Source: JAVBNO01 sp031551485
Lineage (GTDB): Bacteria > Bacillota > Clostridia > Oscillospirales > Ruminococcaceae
NCBI GenBank assembly: GCA_031551485.1
Contig: JAVBNO010000077.1
Coordinates: forward strand, 1 to 6,660
Direction of reading: 5' to 3'
DNA: 6,660 nt
Shown: positions 1-6,332 of the stretch, one piece after another
Position numbering within the stretch: the first letter of the stretch is position 1
How the letters are laid out: the number at the start of each line of letters is the position of its first letter
Program-made: the position numbers and the translations under genes
The notes under the pieces: model-generated
Databases searched by the model: none
Seen by the model: the letters and a program-made list of their open reading frames with translations, nothing else
Told to the model about the DNA's origin: nothing

Positions 1-261
1 AAAAAGCTACTCCCGATATTGAATCAAAGTTGAGTAAACGCACAGTCGCTCCGGCAGGGATATAGCATGTCGCTCGAGCCGCGACCGGCCCATACTTTTT
101 GGCGCAAAAAGTATGCAAAAACACTTTTTGGGGAAACCACATGGTTTCCCCAATCCCTATCCTTAGGGCGAGGGCATGGGTGCGCAGAAAACGCTTGGCC
201 TATGGGGAGAAGTGTTTTGGGTCTGGTTTTGAGGTGCAGGCGGTGAAAAAAGGCTAATACC
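1..261 (+). repeat. Tandem intergenic repeat, copy A (full-length unit)
   Basis: First of two adjacent copies with a period of 247 bp; the GATATTGAATCAAAG landmark is at 15 here and at 262 in copy B. Identical blocks include about 31 bp around 14-45 and 46 bp at 78-123. Inside the unit are successive inverted repeats: GTCG/CGGC around a CTC loop (45-55), an imperfect GAGCCG/CGGCCC (about 76-91), a perfect 10-bp stem CATACTTTTT/AAAAAGTATG with loop GGCGC (91-115), and a perfect 9-bp stem GGGGAAACC/GGTTTCCCC with loop ACAT (130-151). The window starts within the lead-in to this unit, so the array probably continues to the left. No protein is credible here: the long minus-strand open frame reads copies A and B in different frames. 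I do not recognise a named repeat family; function is unknown. Confidence 0.9.
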
Positions 262-491
262 GATATTGAATCAAAGTTGAGTAAACGCACAGCCGCTCCG
301 GCAGGGATGTGGCATGTCGCTCGGGCCGCGACCGGCCCATACTTTTTGGCGCAAAAAGTATGCAAAAACATTTTTAGGGGAAACCACATGGTTTCCCCAC
401 GCCCCATCCTTAGGGCGAGGGCATGGGTGCGCGGGAAACGCGCGGCCTGTGGGGAGGGCGGTTTTGGATCTGTTCTAGGGTGCAAAGGGTG
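262..491 (+). repeat. Tandem intergenic repeat, copy B (full-length unit)
   Basis: Second unit of the left array, same orientation as copy A. It keeps all four stems: GCCG/CGGC (about 292-302), a perfect GGGCCG/CGGCCC with loop CGAC (323-338), CATACTTTTT/AAAAAGTATG with loop GGCGC (338-362) and GGGGAAACC/GGTTTCCCC with loop ACAT (377-398). A further GCGCG/CGCGC with a GGAAA loop near 428 is specific to this copy. Similarity to copy A fades after about 491, shortly before the 3' end of the Nudix gene, which is transcribed toward the array. Differences from copy A are scattered substitutions plus small indels that are not multiples of three, as expected of non-coding DNA. Confidence 0.9.
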
Positions 492-531
492 AAGTGGAAA
501 AGAGGGCATCGCTTTGCGCATCTGCCGGATT

Positions 532-547
532 GCGATTATATAATCGC
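532..547. repeat. Perfect 16-bp AT-centred palindrome behind the Nudix gene
   Basis: GCGATTATATAATCGC is its own reverse complement and ends three bases beyond the Nudix stop codon. With no loop and no T-run on either side it is not a convincing intrinsic terminator. A symmetric protein-binding site or a chance palindrome are both possible; I cannot tell which. Confidence 0.6.
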
Positions 548-550
548 CGT

Positions 551-1033
551 TTAGGCATGGCCGTGGCGGATGTGGGCAGAGCCGAGGAAGGAGGGGGAGG
601 CGCCGTCAATAAGAGTGGGAAGGGCGGCGGCGACAGCCTCGGGGAGAAGGCGGATGTGGGACAATGCGTCAAGGGGCAGCCAGCGGATGCCAGTTTGCAT
701 GGTGTCTTGCTCTTGCGGGGCGACAGGGGGATAGGCTGTGTCCAGGGCGCAGAGGAAGATATGGTGGACTTTGTGGGTGTAGTCGGGCCAAGCGGTGCGC
801 AGGGTCGGATCGGTGCAAATTTCCTCGAAGAGCGCACAAAAGCGCAGCGGAATGACCTTGTAACCCGTTTCTTCCAGACATTCGCGGACAAGGGCGTCGG
901 TCAGCGTTTCAAAAGGCTGCTGGCCGCCGCCGGGTAGGGAAGTATATTCGCCGTTGTGGGGGTCACGGCAGGTGTTCAGCAGGATGTGGCCGTCGTGAAC
1001 GACAATGGCTTTGACAGTGCTTCTGATGCTCAT
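551..1033 (-). CDS. Nudix hydrolase
   Basis: A 160-residue cytoplasmic protein of the Nudix superfamily, enzymes that cleave nucleoside diphosphates linked to another group in a Mg2+- or Mn2+-dependent reaction. The Nudix box is complete at residues 36-58 and fits GX5EX7REUXEEXGU: G36, E42, R50, E51, E54, E55, G57, with C52 at the usual hydrophobic position. The preceding LPGG (33-36) and the N-terminal strand VKAIVVHDGHILL (7-19) are typical, as is the later WLPLDAL segment (118-124). Length is normal for a single-domain member. The start at 1033 is supported by AAAGGA (minus strand, 1047-1042) eight bases upstream. It lies 150 bp downstream of the ATPase on the same strand, so read-through is possible, but a hairpin lies in the gap. 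Substrate cannot be assigned: ADP-ribose, oxidised nucleotides and other derivatives all fit. Confidence 0.94.
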   Translation of the reverse strand: MSIRSTVKAIVVHDGHILLNTCRDPHNGEYTSLPGGGQQPFETLTDALVRECLEETGYKVIPLRFCALFEEICTDPTLRTAWPDYTHKVHHIFLCALDTAYPPVAPQEQDTMQTGIRWLPLDALSHIRLLPEAVAAALPTLIDGASPSFLGSAHIRHGHA

Positions 1034-1041
1034 GGCATTCG

Positions 1042-1047
1042 TCCTTT
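1042..1047 (-). promoter_or_regulatory. Ribosome binding site of the Nudix gene
   Basis: AAAGGA on the minus strand, eight bases before the ATG at 1033. It fixes the start and shows that the gene can be translated independently of the upstream ATPase. Confidence 0.75.
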
Positions 1048-1078
1048 ATGTATAATAGCAGATGGTGTATATGCAGGT

Positions 1079-1110
1079 TCGGAGGTTGCCGTGCAGCAGG
1101 CAACCTCCGA
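1079..1110. other. 12-bp perfect hairpin between ATPase and Nudix genes
   Basis: TCGGAGGTTGCC (1079-1090) and GGCAACCTCCGA (1099-1110) are perfect complements around an 8-base loop. The stem is GC-rich and should be stable in RNA from either strand. On the minus strand, the direction of both neighbouring genes, no T-run follows, so it is not a canonical intrinsic terminator. It may cause pausing, protect the ATPase mRNA 3' end, or regulate the Nudix gene, whose ribosome binding site lies about 32 bases further on. Confidence 0.7.
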
Positions 1111-1183
1111 TTTCAGATGGATTTATGAGGCGCGATCGGGCCGCGCTTTTGGCAACGAGAAACATAAAAATGTGATATCCAAA
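1111..1183 (+). repeat. Possible degenerate relic of the intergenic repeat
   Basis: This stretch contains TCGGGCCGCG followed by CTTTTGGC and then TGATATCCAAATTAG. The same elements occur in the same order in the flanking arrays (TCGGGCCGCG, CTTTTTGGCGC, then TGATATCAATATAG at the start of the next unit). It also has a small GCGCG/CGCGC stem (1130-1146) followed by TTTT on the plus strand. Similarity is short and gapped, so a chance match is possible. Confidence 0.35.
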
Positions 1184-3826
1184 TTAGTCGATGACAGATT
1201 TGGCTTCCTCTTTTTCCTGCTTTGTCGTATTCATTCCCAGCAGTTTCATGAGTTCGACGATGAGAACGGGCGCTAAGGACAGAGCGATGACCTCCAGGGT
1301 GAGGGAGGCGGGCAGAAGGGTGAGGCCCAGAACGGTATTGAGGCCGGGAATACACATAGCGCAAAGAATGATGACCAGCGAGAGGGCAGCCGCGCCCACC
1401 AGTTTCATATTCTGGAAAGGAGGGGCTTTGAAAATAGACTGGTCTTTAAAGCGGACGTTAAAGCTGTGGGTAAGTTGGGAAAGGGCGAGGACGGCAAAAG
1501 ACATGGTCTGGGCGATTTCGGTGGAGTAGCGGCGGCCGATTAAAAAGGCGCACAGGGTAAGCGCGCCGACCATGACGCCCTGGTAACACATACGCCACAG
1601 GAAGCCCCAGGTGAAAATGCCCTCCTGCTTTTGGGCTTTGCGCTGCATAATATTTTTGGCCGGGGGATCGACGCCCAGGGCCAGTGCGGGCAGGCCGTCG
1701 GTGACCAGATTGACCAGCAGGATGTGAATGGGCAAAAGAGGTTCTACCCAGCCGAGAAGGGTGGCGGTAAAGAGGGTAATGATTTCGCCGATATTGCAGC
1801 TGAGGAGGAATGAAATGGCTTTTAGGACGTTGTCGTAAATGCGCCGGCCCTCTTCTACGGCGGCCACCACAGTGGCGAAATTGTCGTCCACCAAAATCAG
1901 GTTGGAGGCGTCTTTGGCGACGTCGGTACCGCCTTCGCCCATGGAGCAGCCAATGTCGGCGTGCTTGAGGGCGGGGGCGTCGTTCACGCCGTCGCCGGTC
2001 ATGGCGACAGTGTGGCCGTGTTGCTGCCAGGCCTCCACAATGCGAACTTTGTGCTCGGGGGAGACGCGGGCGTAGACGGAGATATGCTCCACCTCTTTCA
2101 GAAGATCCTCTTCGCTCATATCCTCCAGCTGGGAACCGGTGATGACCCGGCCGTCGGGGCGCAGGATATCCAGCTCGGTGGCGATGGCGGTGGCAGTGAG
2201 TTTGTGGTCGCCGGTGATCATGACGGGGATGATGCCGGCGGTGTGGCATTTGGCCACGGCATCTTTGGCTTCTTCGCGGGGCGGGTCAATCATACCGGTA
2301 AGTCCGATAAACGTCAGACCGTTTTCCAGCGCTTTGGTGTCATCGGGAATTTTGTCCCAAGGGCGCAGCGCAAAAGCGAGAACACGCAAAGCGGTGCTTG
2401 CCATTTGCTGGTTAAGGGCGGCCAACGCCTCTTTGTCCTCGGGGGTAATGGGGCGGTCGCCGGTGTGGGTGCGGATGGTCGTGCAGATGGCAAGGATTTC
2501 ATCCATGCCGCCTTTGGTATAGGCGGTGTAACCATTGCCTTCCTCGTTTTGGTGGACAGTGGTCATCCGCTTGCGGTCGGAATCGAAAGGCAGTTCCTCG
2601 ACACGGGGTTTGCGGCTTTCCAGCGCAGCTTTGTGAACGTCGGCTTTTTGCCCCATGGCCACAAGGGCGGTTTCGGTGGGGTCGCCCACCAGGCCGTTTT
2701 CTGTCTCCTTTGTATCGTTACACAGCACGGCCGCGTAAAGCAAGTCGGTATTCTGCAGCTTGGCAATATCCTCAGGAGCGGAAAAGCCAGGGAGGACAAA
2801 TTGTTTCACCGTCATTTTGTTTTGGGTAAGGGTGCCGGTTTTGTCGGAACAGATGACCGTGGCACTGCCCAGTGTTTCCACCGAGGGCAAAGTGCGGACA
2901 ATGGCGTTGCGCTTGGCCATGCGCTGGACGCCCAGCGCCAGAACGATGGTGGAGATGGCGGGCAGTCCCTCGGGAATGGCGGCGACAGCCAGGGCCACCG
3001 CGGACATAAACATATGAAGAGGTTCCCGTTTGTAGAGCAAAAAGCCCACCAGGAACATGATGGCACAGATGACAAGGGCGGCGATGCCCAGCGTTTTGCC
3101 CAGAGCGGCCAACCGTTTTTGCAGGGGGGTTTCCACAACCGGGGCGCTGGCAATCATCGAGGCGATTTTGCCTACTTCGGTGTTCATGCCGGTTTCAGCC
3201 ACCACACCGCGGCCACGGCCGTACGTAAGCAGGCTGGAGGAAAAAGCCATGTTACACCGGTCACCCAGGGGGGCGTCCTCGGGCAGGAGAGTTTCTTTTT
3301 TTTCGGTGGGTACCGATTCACCGGTAAGGGCGGCTTCCTGAATTTGCAGGGAGCTGGTGGAGACAAGGCGCAGGTCGGCGGGGACATAGTCACCGGTATC
3401 CAATAAAACAATGTCGCCGGGGACAAGCTCGCGGGCGGGGATGACTGTTTCTTTGCCATCCCGCAGGACTTTGGCCCTGGGAGCGGACATTTTTTGCAGG
3501 GCCTCTAAAGACTGCTCCGCCTTCACTTCCTGGACAGTGCCGATGACGGCGTTGACGATGACGAGAATGAGGATGACAATGGAATCGACAATTTCATGGG
3601 CGACAAAGGCGCTGACAAGGGCGGCAATGAGCAGGATAATAATCATAAAATCTTTAAACTGGGAGAAGAATATGGCAAAGACGGATTTTTTATCGCCGGC
3701 GGTCAGCTCGTTGTGGCCATTTGCCAGCAGGCGTTTGGCCGCTTCGTCGCCGGTGAGCCCTTGGGGACTTGTGTCCAAAAGGCGGTAAGTTTCCTCCAAT
3801 GAGATGTGATGCCAATTTTGCTGCAT
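1184..3826 (-). CDS. Calcium-transporting P-type ATPase (P2A-like)
   Basis: An 880-residue membrane pump that would use ATP to export Ca2+ (possibly Mn2+) from the cytoplasm. All P-type hallmarks are present: N-terminal cation-ATPase domain (about 5-75), actuator TGES (168-171), M4 PEGLP (285-289), phosphorylation motif DKTGT with D328, nucleotide-domain KGG (438-440), DPPR (514-517), ITGDH (537-541) and hinge TGDGVNDAP (610-618). Membrane helices lie near 57-95, 245-295, 668-720 and across 740-862. Ca2+-binding residues known from SERCA are kept: E286 in M4, N678 and E681 in M5, N706, T709 and D710 in M6. The M8 position aligned by eye with SERCA E908 is Q784. Length matches bacterial SERCA/PMR1-like pumps. 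An open frame runs up to 4000, but its extra 58 residues do not resemble the family; AAAGG ten bases before the ATG at 3826 supports the start used here. It is divergent from a CorC-like transporter. Confidence 0.96.
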   Translation of the reverse strand: MQQNWHHISLEETYRLLDTSPQGLTGDEAAKRLLANGHNELTAGDKKSVFAIFFSQFKDFMIIILLIAALVSAFVAHEIVDSIVILILVIVNAVIGTVQEVKAEQSLEALQKMSAPRAKVLRDGKETVIPARELVPGDIVLLDTGDYVPADLRLVSTSSLQIQEAALTGESVPTEKKETLLPEDAPLGDRCNMAFSSSLLTYGRGRGVVAETGMNTEVGKIASMIASAPVVETPLQKRLAALGKTLGIAALVICAIMFLVGFLLYKREPLHMFMSAVALAVAAIPEGLPAISTIVLALGVQRMAKRNAIVRTLPSVETLGSATVICSDKTGTLTQNKMTVKQFVLPGFSAPEDIAKLQNTDLLYAAVLCNDTKETENGLVGDPTETALVAMGQKADVHKAALESRKPRVEELPFDSDRKRMTTVHQNEEGNGYTAYTKGGMDEILAICTTIRTHTGDRPITPEDKEALAALNQQMASTALRVLAFALRPWDKIPDDTKALENGLTFIGLTGMIDPPREEAKDAVAKCHTAGIIPVMITGDHKLTATAIATELDILRPDGRVITGSQLEDMSEEDLLKEVEHISVYARVSPEHKVRIVEAWQQHGHTVAMTGDGVNDAPALKHADIGCSMGEGGTDVAKDASNLILVDDNFATVVAAVEEGRRIYDNVLKAISFLLSCNIGEIITLFTATLLGWVEPLLPIHILLVNLVTDGLPALALGVDPPAKNIMQRKAQKQEGIFTWGFLWRMCYQGVMVGALTLCAFLIGRRYSTEIAQTMSFAVLALSQLTHSFNVRFKDQSIFKAPPFQNMKLVGAAALSLVIILCAMCIPGLNTVLGLTLLPASLTLEVIALSLAPVLIVELMKLLGMNTTKQEKEEAKSVID

Positions 3827-3835
3827 GCTGTTCAT

Positions 3836-3843
3836 ACCTTTCT
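3836..3843 (-). promoter_or_regulatory. Ribosome binding site that decides the ATPase start
   Basis: Minus-strand AGAAAGGT. It is ten bases from the ATG at 3826 but only one base from an alternative ATG at 3835, too close for initiation there. The protein should therefore begin MQQNWHH, three residues shorter than the 3835 start and 58 shorter than the longest open frame. Confidence 0.65.
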
Positions 3844-4014
3844 GTTTGATCTGCCGGGCCACCAGAGCCGGGCGGACGGGGATTGGCAGGGCAAAGAAAA
3901 CATTGTTCAGGCGTAAGATTGACAACCGTTCACCAAGATATACATATGTTGGAATGAGACGGTATACTCTCTGGCGCAAAGAAGAGATAAAATCTGGCAT
4001 CAGGCGCGGCTTAT

Positions 4015-4043
4015 TTGACTTTTGCGGACAAAAGCCTTACACT
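4015..4043 (+). promoter_or_regulatory. Candidate sigma-70-type promoter for the CBS transporter operon
   Basis: TTGACT (4015-4020), a 17-base spacer, then TACACT (4038-4043): five of six and four of six consensus bases with ideal spacing. Transcription would start around 4050, giving a leader of about 150 bases before the ATG at 4204. Confidence 0.55.
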
Positions 4044-4111
4044 AAATACCAACATCGGCGCAATCGTTACCTATAAACGATATACAAAAAGTGCGCGGTT
4101 GTCAATCACCC

Positions 4112-4139
4112 CATTTTTGAACCGTTTACCTCATTTTTG
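4112..4139. repeat. Direct repeat CATTTTTG spaced by 20 bp
   Basis: CATTTTTG occurs at 4112-4119 and 4132-4139, start to start 20 bp, close to two helical turns, downstream of the candidate promoter. Same-face spacing is what a dimeric or cooperative DNA-binding protein would need, but an eight-base AT-rich repeat could be chance. Confidence 0.35.
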
Positions 4140-4203
4140 GATGCATTCCCATCAACTGAGCACGGCGAAGCAGCCAGTGAAAGAAAGGAACAAGTAGAAA
4201 TTC

Positions 4204-5538
4204 ATGGATCCTGACAGTATGATATCCGGCATTGCGGGTGCCATTGTTTTTGTGATTTTGGGCGGTTTTTTAACCCTTTGCGAAGCGGCGGCCGTAGAGC
4301 TTGGGGACGCCAAGCTGAAGCGGGACGCCGAAAATGACCCCCGGGCGGCCAAGCTTTACGCCCTGACCAAAAAGCCCGGCGATTTTATTTTTAGCCTGCA
4401 GGCGGGGGCCTCCCTGATGTGTTATTTGGGGGTGGGCATCGGTTGTATGACGGTGCTGCCCGGCATTGTATCTAAAATGTACACGCTGTCTGCCACCGCA
4501 CCGAAAGGCGCGGTTGTCGGCGGTGTGCTTTTTTTGTTCATTTTGTTCTCCACCATTATTATTGCCCTTTTGGCCCAGGCTATCCCGCGGCAAATTGGCG
4601 CGCGATATTGCGACAGGCTGGCGTATGCCCTTTCGGGGGCCATTGGTTTTTTCGCGTTTGTCTTTCGGCCTTTTGCCGGAATATCGGGCGGGTTTGAACG
4701 GCTGATCTCCAGGCTCTTTTTTGAGGGGCAGGGGCCGGACGCGCCGGTAACCGAGGAAGAGATTCGGATGATGGTGGACGTGGGCGAGGAACACGGCAGC
4801 ATTGAGCAGGCCGAGCGCGAGATGATTAACAACATCTTTGAGTTCGATGACCGAACTGTGGCGGAAGTGATGACCCACCGGACCGACCTGTCGGCGGTGG
4901 ATGTGGAGGATGACCTGGGCGTTGCATTGGATCTTTCCATTGCGTTGGGTTTTTCCCGCATTCCTGTGTACCGGGACACACTGGACACTGTGGTGGGCGT
5001 TTTGTACATCAAAGATATTTTGCCCCTTGTGGCCGCCGGCAAGTGGCGTGGAACGCCAATTGATAAAGTAATGCGGCCGGTGTTGTTTATTCCCGAAAGC
5101 ACCCATTGCATGGATTTGTTTTTGCAGTTTAAGCAAAAGAAGCTCCAGTTTGCCGTTGTGGTGGATGAATACGGCGGTACGTCCGGGGTTGTGACCATGG
5201 AGGATTTGTTGGAGTCCATTGTGGGTAATATACAAGACGAATACGACAACGAGGCCGAGGACGTAGAAGCGCTGGACGACGGCAGCTACACCCTGGACGG
5301 GTCGACGACGCTGGACGATGTGGAACGGATTTTGGATTTGCAGCTGCCGGAGGATGCCGCCTACGAAACCATTGGTGGACTTTTGGTGGAGCTTTTGGAC
5401 CGGATTCCCGCCCCCGGGGAAAACCCCACAGTGGAAATTGACGACTGGCTGTTTACCGTGCTGGAAGTGGACGACAGGCGGATTGCGAAAATTCGGGCGG
5501 AACGGATTCCAACAGAAGGGGAAGCGCTGGGAGGATGA
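4204..5538 (+). CDS. DUF21/CBS-pair/CorC-HlyC domain membrane protein (putative Mg2+/divalent cation transporter)
   Basis: A 444-residue protein with the CNNM/CorB architecture. Residues 6-180 form the DUF21 membrane domain, with hydrophobic helices near 6-28, 62-90, 102-126 and 138-158. A CBS pair follows at about 215-345, including SRIPVY (251-256) and the diagnostic DEYGGTSGVVTMEDLLESIVG (321-341). A C-terminal CorC_HlyC domain occupies about 358-435. Family members are implicated in Mg2+ or Co2+ movement, with the CBS pair sensing nucleotide; the older label is hemolysin-related protein, and no toxin role is implied. The first helix reads LTLCEAAAV where many relatives have an FSxSE-type motif; the glutamate (E27) is kept. 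An in-frame TAG at 4195 makes ATG 4204 the first possible start; the nearest AAAGGA is 14 bases away, longer than usual. The next gene overlaps by four bases. Confidence 0.93.
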   Translation: MDPDSMISGIAGAIVFVILGGFLTLCEAAAVELGDAKLKRDAENDPRAAKLYALTKKPGDFIFSLQAGASLMCYLGVGIGCMTVLPGIVSKMYTLSATAPKGAVVGGVLFLFILFSTIIIALLAQAIPRQIGARYCDRLAYALSGAIGFFAFVFRPFAGISGGFERLISRLFFEGQGPDAPVTEEEIRMMVDVGEEHGSIEQAEREMINNIFEFDDRTVAEVMTHRTDLSAVDVEDDLGVALDLSIALGFSRIPVYRDTLDTVVGVLYIKDILPLVAAGKWRGTPIDKVMRPVLFIPESTHCMDLFLQFKQKKLQFAVVVDEYGGTSGVVTMEDLLESIVGNIQDEYDNEAEDVEALDDGSYTLDGSTTLDDVERILDLQLPEDAAYETIGGLLVELLDRIPAPGENPTVEIDDWLFTVLEVDDRRIAKIRAERIPTEGEALGG

Positions 5539-6122
5539 AACTGACTGCGGATTTTTACCGTCAGGGCGCGGTGACAGTGGCCCGAGGCCTTTTGGGACAG
5601 GTGCTGGTGCATCGGACCTCCGAAGGGCTGGCCGCCGGCCGGATTGTGGAGACAGAAGCCTATACCGGGCCGGGAGACCGGGCGGCCCATTCCCACACCG
5701 GTATTCCCACCCCCCGCACCAAGGTGATGTACGAACCGGGGGGTGTGGCTTACGTCTACTTTATCTATGGCATGTACCACTGCTTTAATGTGGTGGCGGC
5801 CGAAGAAGGTAACCCCCAGGCGGTGCTTATCCGGGCGTTGGAGCCGGTGGAAGGCATTGCGTTAATGCAAATGCGCAGGGGGCGGGAAAATGTAAGGACG
5901 CTGTGCGCCGGCCCGGGGCGGTTGTGCGTGGCGCTGGGCATTGGGCGCAGTGAAAACGGGCTTTCCCTTTTGGGGGACACCTTGTACATAGAGGCAGGGG
6001 AGGCACCGTCGGCAGAAAACATTGTCATCACACCACGGATTGGGGTGGATTACGCCGAGGCGGCGAAGGATTACCCCTATCGTTTTTTAGAAAAGGGGAG
6101 CCGGTTTGTATCGCGGAAATAA
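5535..6122 (+). CDS. 3-methyladenine DNA glycosylase, AAG/MPG family
   Basis: A 195-residue base-excision repair enzyme that removes alkylated or deaminated purines (3-methyladenine, hypoxanthine and similar) from DNA. By comparison with human AAG, key residues are present: VETEAY with the catalytic glutamate E41 and Y43, AAHS with H52, and YVYFIYGMYHCFN (73-85), which holds the tyrosines matching Y159 and Y162 (Y75, Y78) and N85. RALEPVEG (100-107) and CAGPGRLC (124-131) complete the fold. Length is typical for bacterial members. The ATG overlaps the transporter's TGA as ATGA; GGGAGG abuts it with no spacing, so translation is probably coupled to the upstream gene. A terminator that includes the TAA ends the operon. 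Pairing a repair glycosylase with a cation transporter has no obvious functional logic. Confidence 0.95.
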   Translation: MKLTADFYRQGAVTVARGLLGQVLVHRTSEGLAAGRIVETEAYTGPGDRAAHSHTGIPTPRTKVMYEPGGVAYVYFIYGMYHCFNVVAAEEGNPQAVLIRALEPVEGIALMQMRRGRENVRTLCAGPGRLCVALGIGRSENGLSLLGDTLYIEAGEAPSAENIVITPRIGVDYAEAAKDYPYRFLEKGSRFVSRK

Positions 6123-6160
6123 AAAAGGAGGCAGGGCTGTGTGCCCTACCTCCTTTTTTT
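6121..6160 (+). terminator. Intrinsic terminator overlapping the glycosylase stop codon
   Basis: AAGGAGG (6125-6131) plus AGGGC (6133-6137) pair with GCCCT (6143-6147) plus CCTCCTT (6149-6155) around a TGTGT loop, with one C-A mismatch, followed by a T-run to 6160. The A-run at 6121-6126 pairs with these Ts, so on the minus strand a T-run also follows the stem and the element could act in both directions. The last two bases of the TAA stop form the start of the A-run. Confidence 0.88.
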
Positions 6161-6184
6161 GGACAATCTTGTGCTGGATGGGGG

Positions 6185-6223
6185 TTGGTGGCGCTTTGGC
6201 GATGGCGAAAAAGCGTTGGTACT
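6185..6223 (+). repeat. Hairpin-only remnant of the intergenic repeat
   Basis: GCGCTTTGGCG then GCGAAAAAGCGTTGGTA resembles the third stem and unit junction of the short unit that follows (ACGCTTTTGGCGC, then AAAATGCGTTGGTA). CGCTTT (6192-6197) can pair with AAAGCG (6210-6215). It appears to be the tail of an additional truncated unit. Confidence 0.5.
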
Positions 6224-6332
6224 GATATCAATATAGAATTGGAGCAGAGGTACAGCCGCTCCGGCAAGGATGCAGCCTGTCGCTCGGGCCGCGAAGGGTT
6301 GCAACGCTTTTGGCGCAAAATGCGTTGGTACC
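6224..6332 (+). repeat. Short (~109 bp) unit of the intergenic repeat, copy C1
   Basis: Starts with GATATCAATATAG and carries only the first part of the full unit: GCCG/CGGC with loop CTC (about 6254-6264), the TCGGGCCGCG block, and a variant third stem CAACGC-TTTT / AAAA-T-GCGTTG around the same GGCGC loop (6302-6327, one bulged T). It then passes straight into the next unit start at 6333, lacking the GGGGAAACC stem and the CCTTAGGGCGAGGG section. Both arms of the third stem differ from the other copies, yet still pair. Confidence 0.8.

Larger units (their letters stand above)
3827..4203. promoter_or_regulatory. Divergent intergenic region between ATPase and CBS transporter
   Basis: 377 bp between two genes read outward. 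It contains the ATPase ribosome binding site, the 3851-3890 segment that could fold through CTGCC/GGCAG arms, a plausible plus-strand promoter (4015-4043), a small ATCGTT/AACGAT hairpin (4063-4081) and a spaced direct repeat (4112-4139). I looked for a Mn2+-sensing yybP-ykoY-type leader, which would suit this gene pair, and did not see its signature. I found no convincing minus-strand promoter for the ATPase. No additional gene is supported. Confidence 0.6.

Noticed and set aside
91..115. CATACTTTTT/AAAAAGTATG hairpin as an intrinsic terminator
   Set aside because: The stem is AT-rich and is followed by GCAAAAACA rather than a T-run; it also recurs within every full unit regardless of the neighbouring gene's direction.
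1..491. CRISPR array
   Set aside because: Units are ~247 bp with similarity throughout rather than short repeats separated by unique spacers, and no cas genes are present.
1961..3406. A 481-residue open frame on the plus strand within the ATPase gene
   Set aside because: It is antisense to a gene with complete P-type ATPase motifs; its composition (rich in G, H, Q, F) is typical of a shadow frame in GC-rich DNA, with no recognisable domain.
3827..4000. N-terminal extension of the ATPase from the ATG at 4000
   Set aside because: The added 58 residues do not resemble the cation-ATPase N-terminal domain, and the only well-spaced AAAGG points to the ATG at 3826.
3836..4080. Mn2+ (yybP-ykoY) or other riboswitch in the ATPase leader
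   Set aside because: Considered because such leaders often precede cation ATPases, but I could not find the conserved core sequences on the minus strand.
4270..5249. Long minus-strand open frames opposite the CBS transporter
   Set aside because: They are shadows of a clearly recognisable DUF21/CBS/CorC gene and show no domain of their own.
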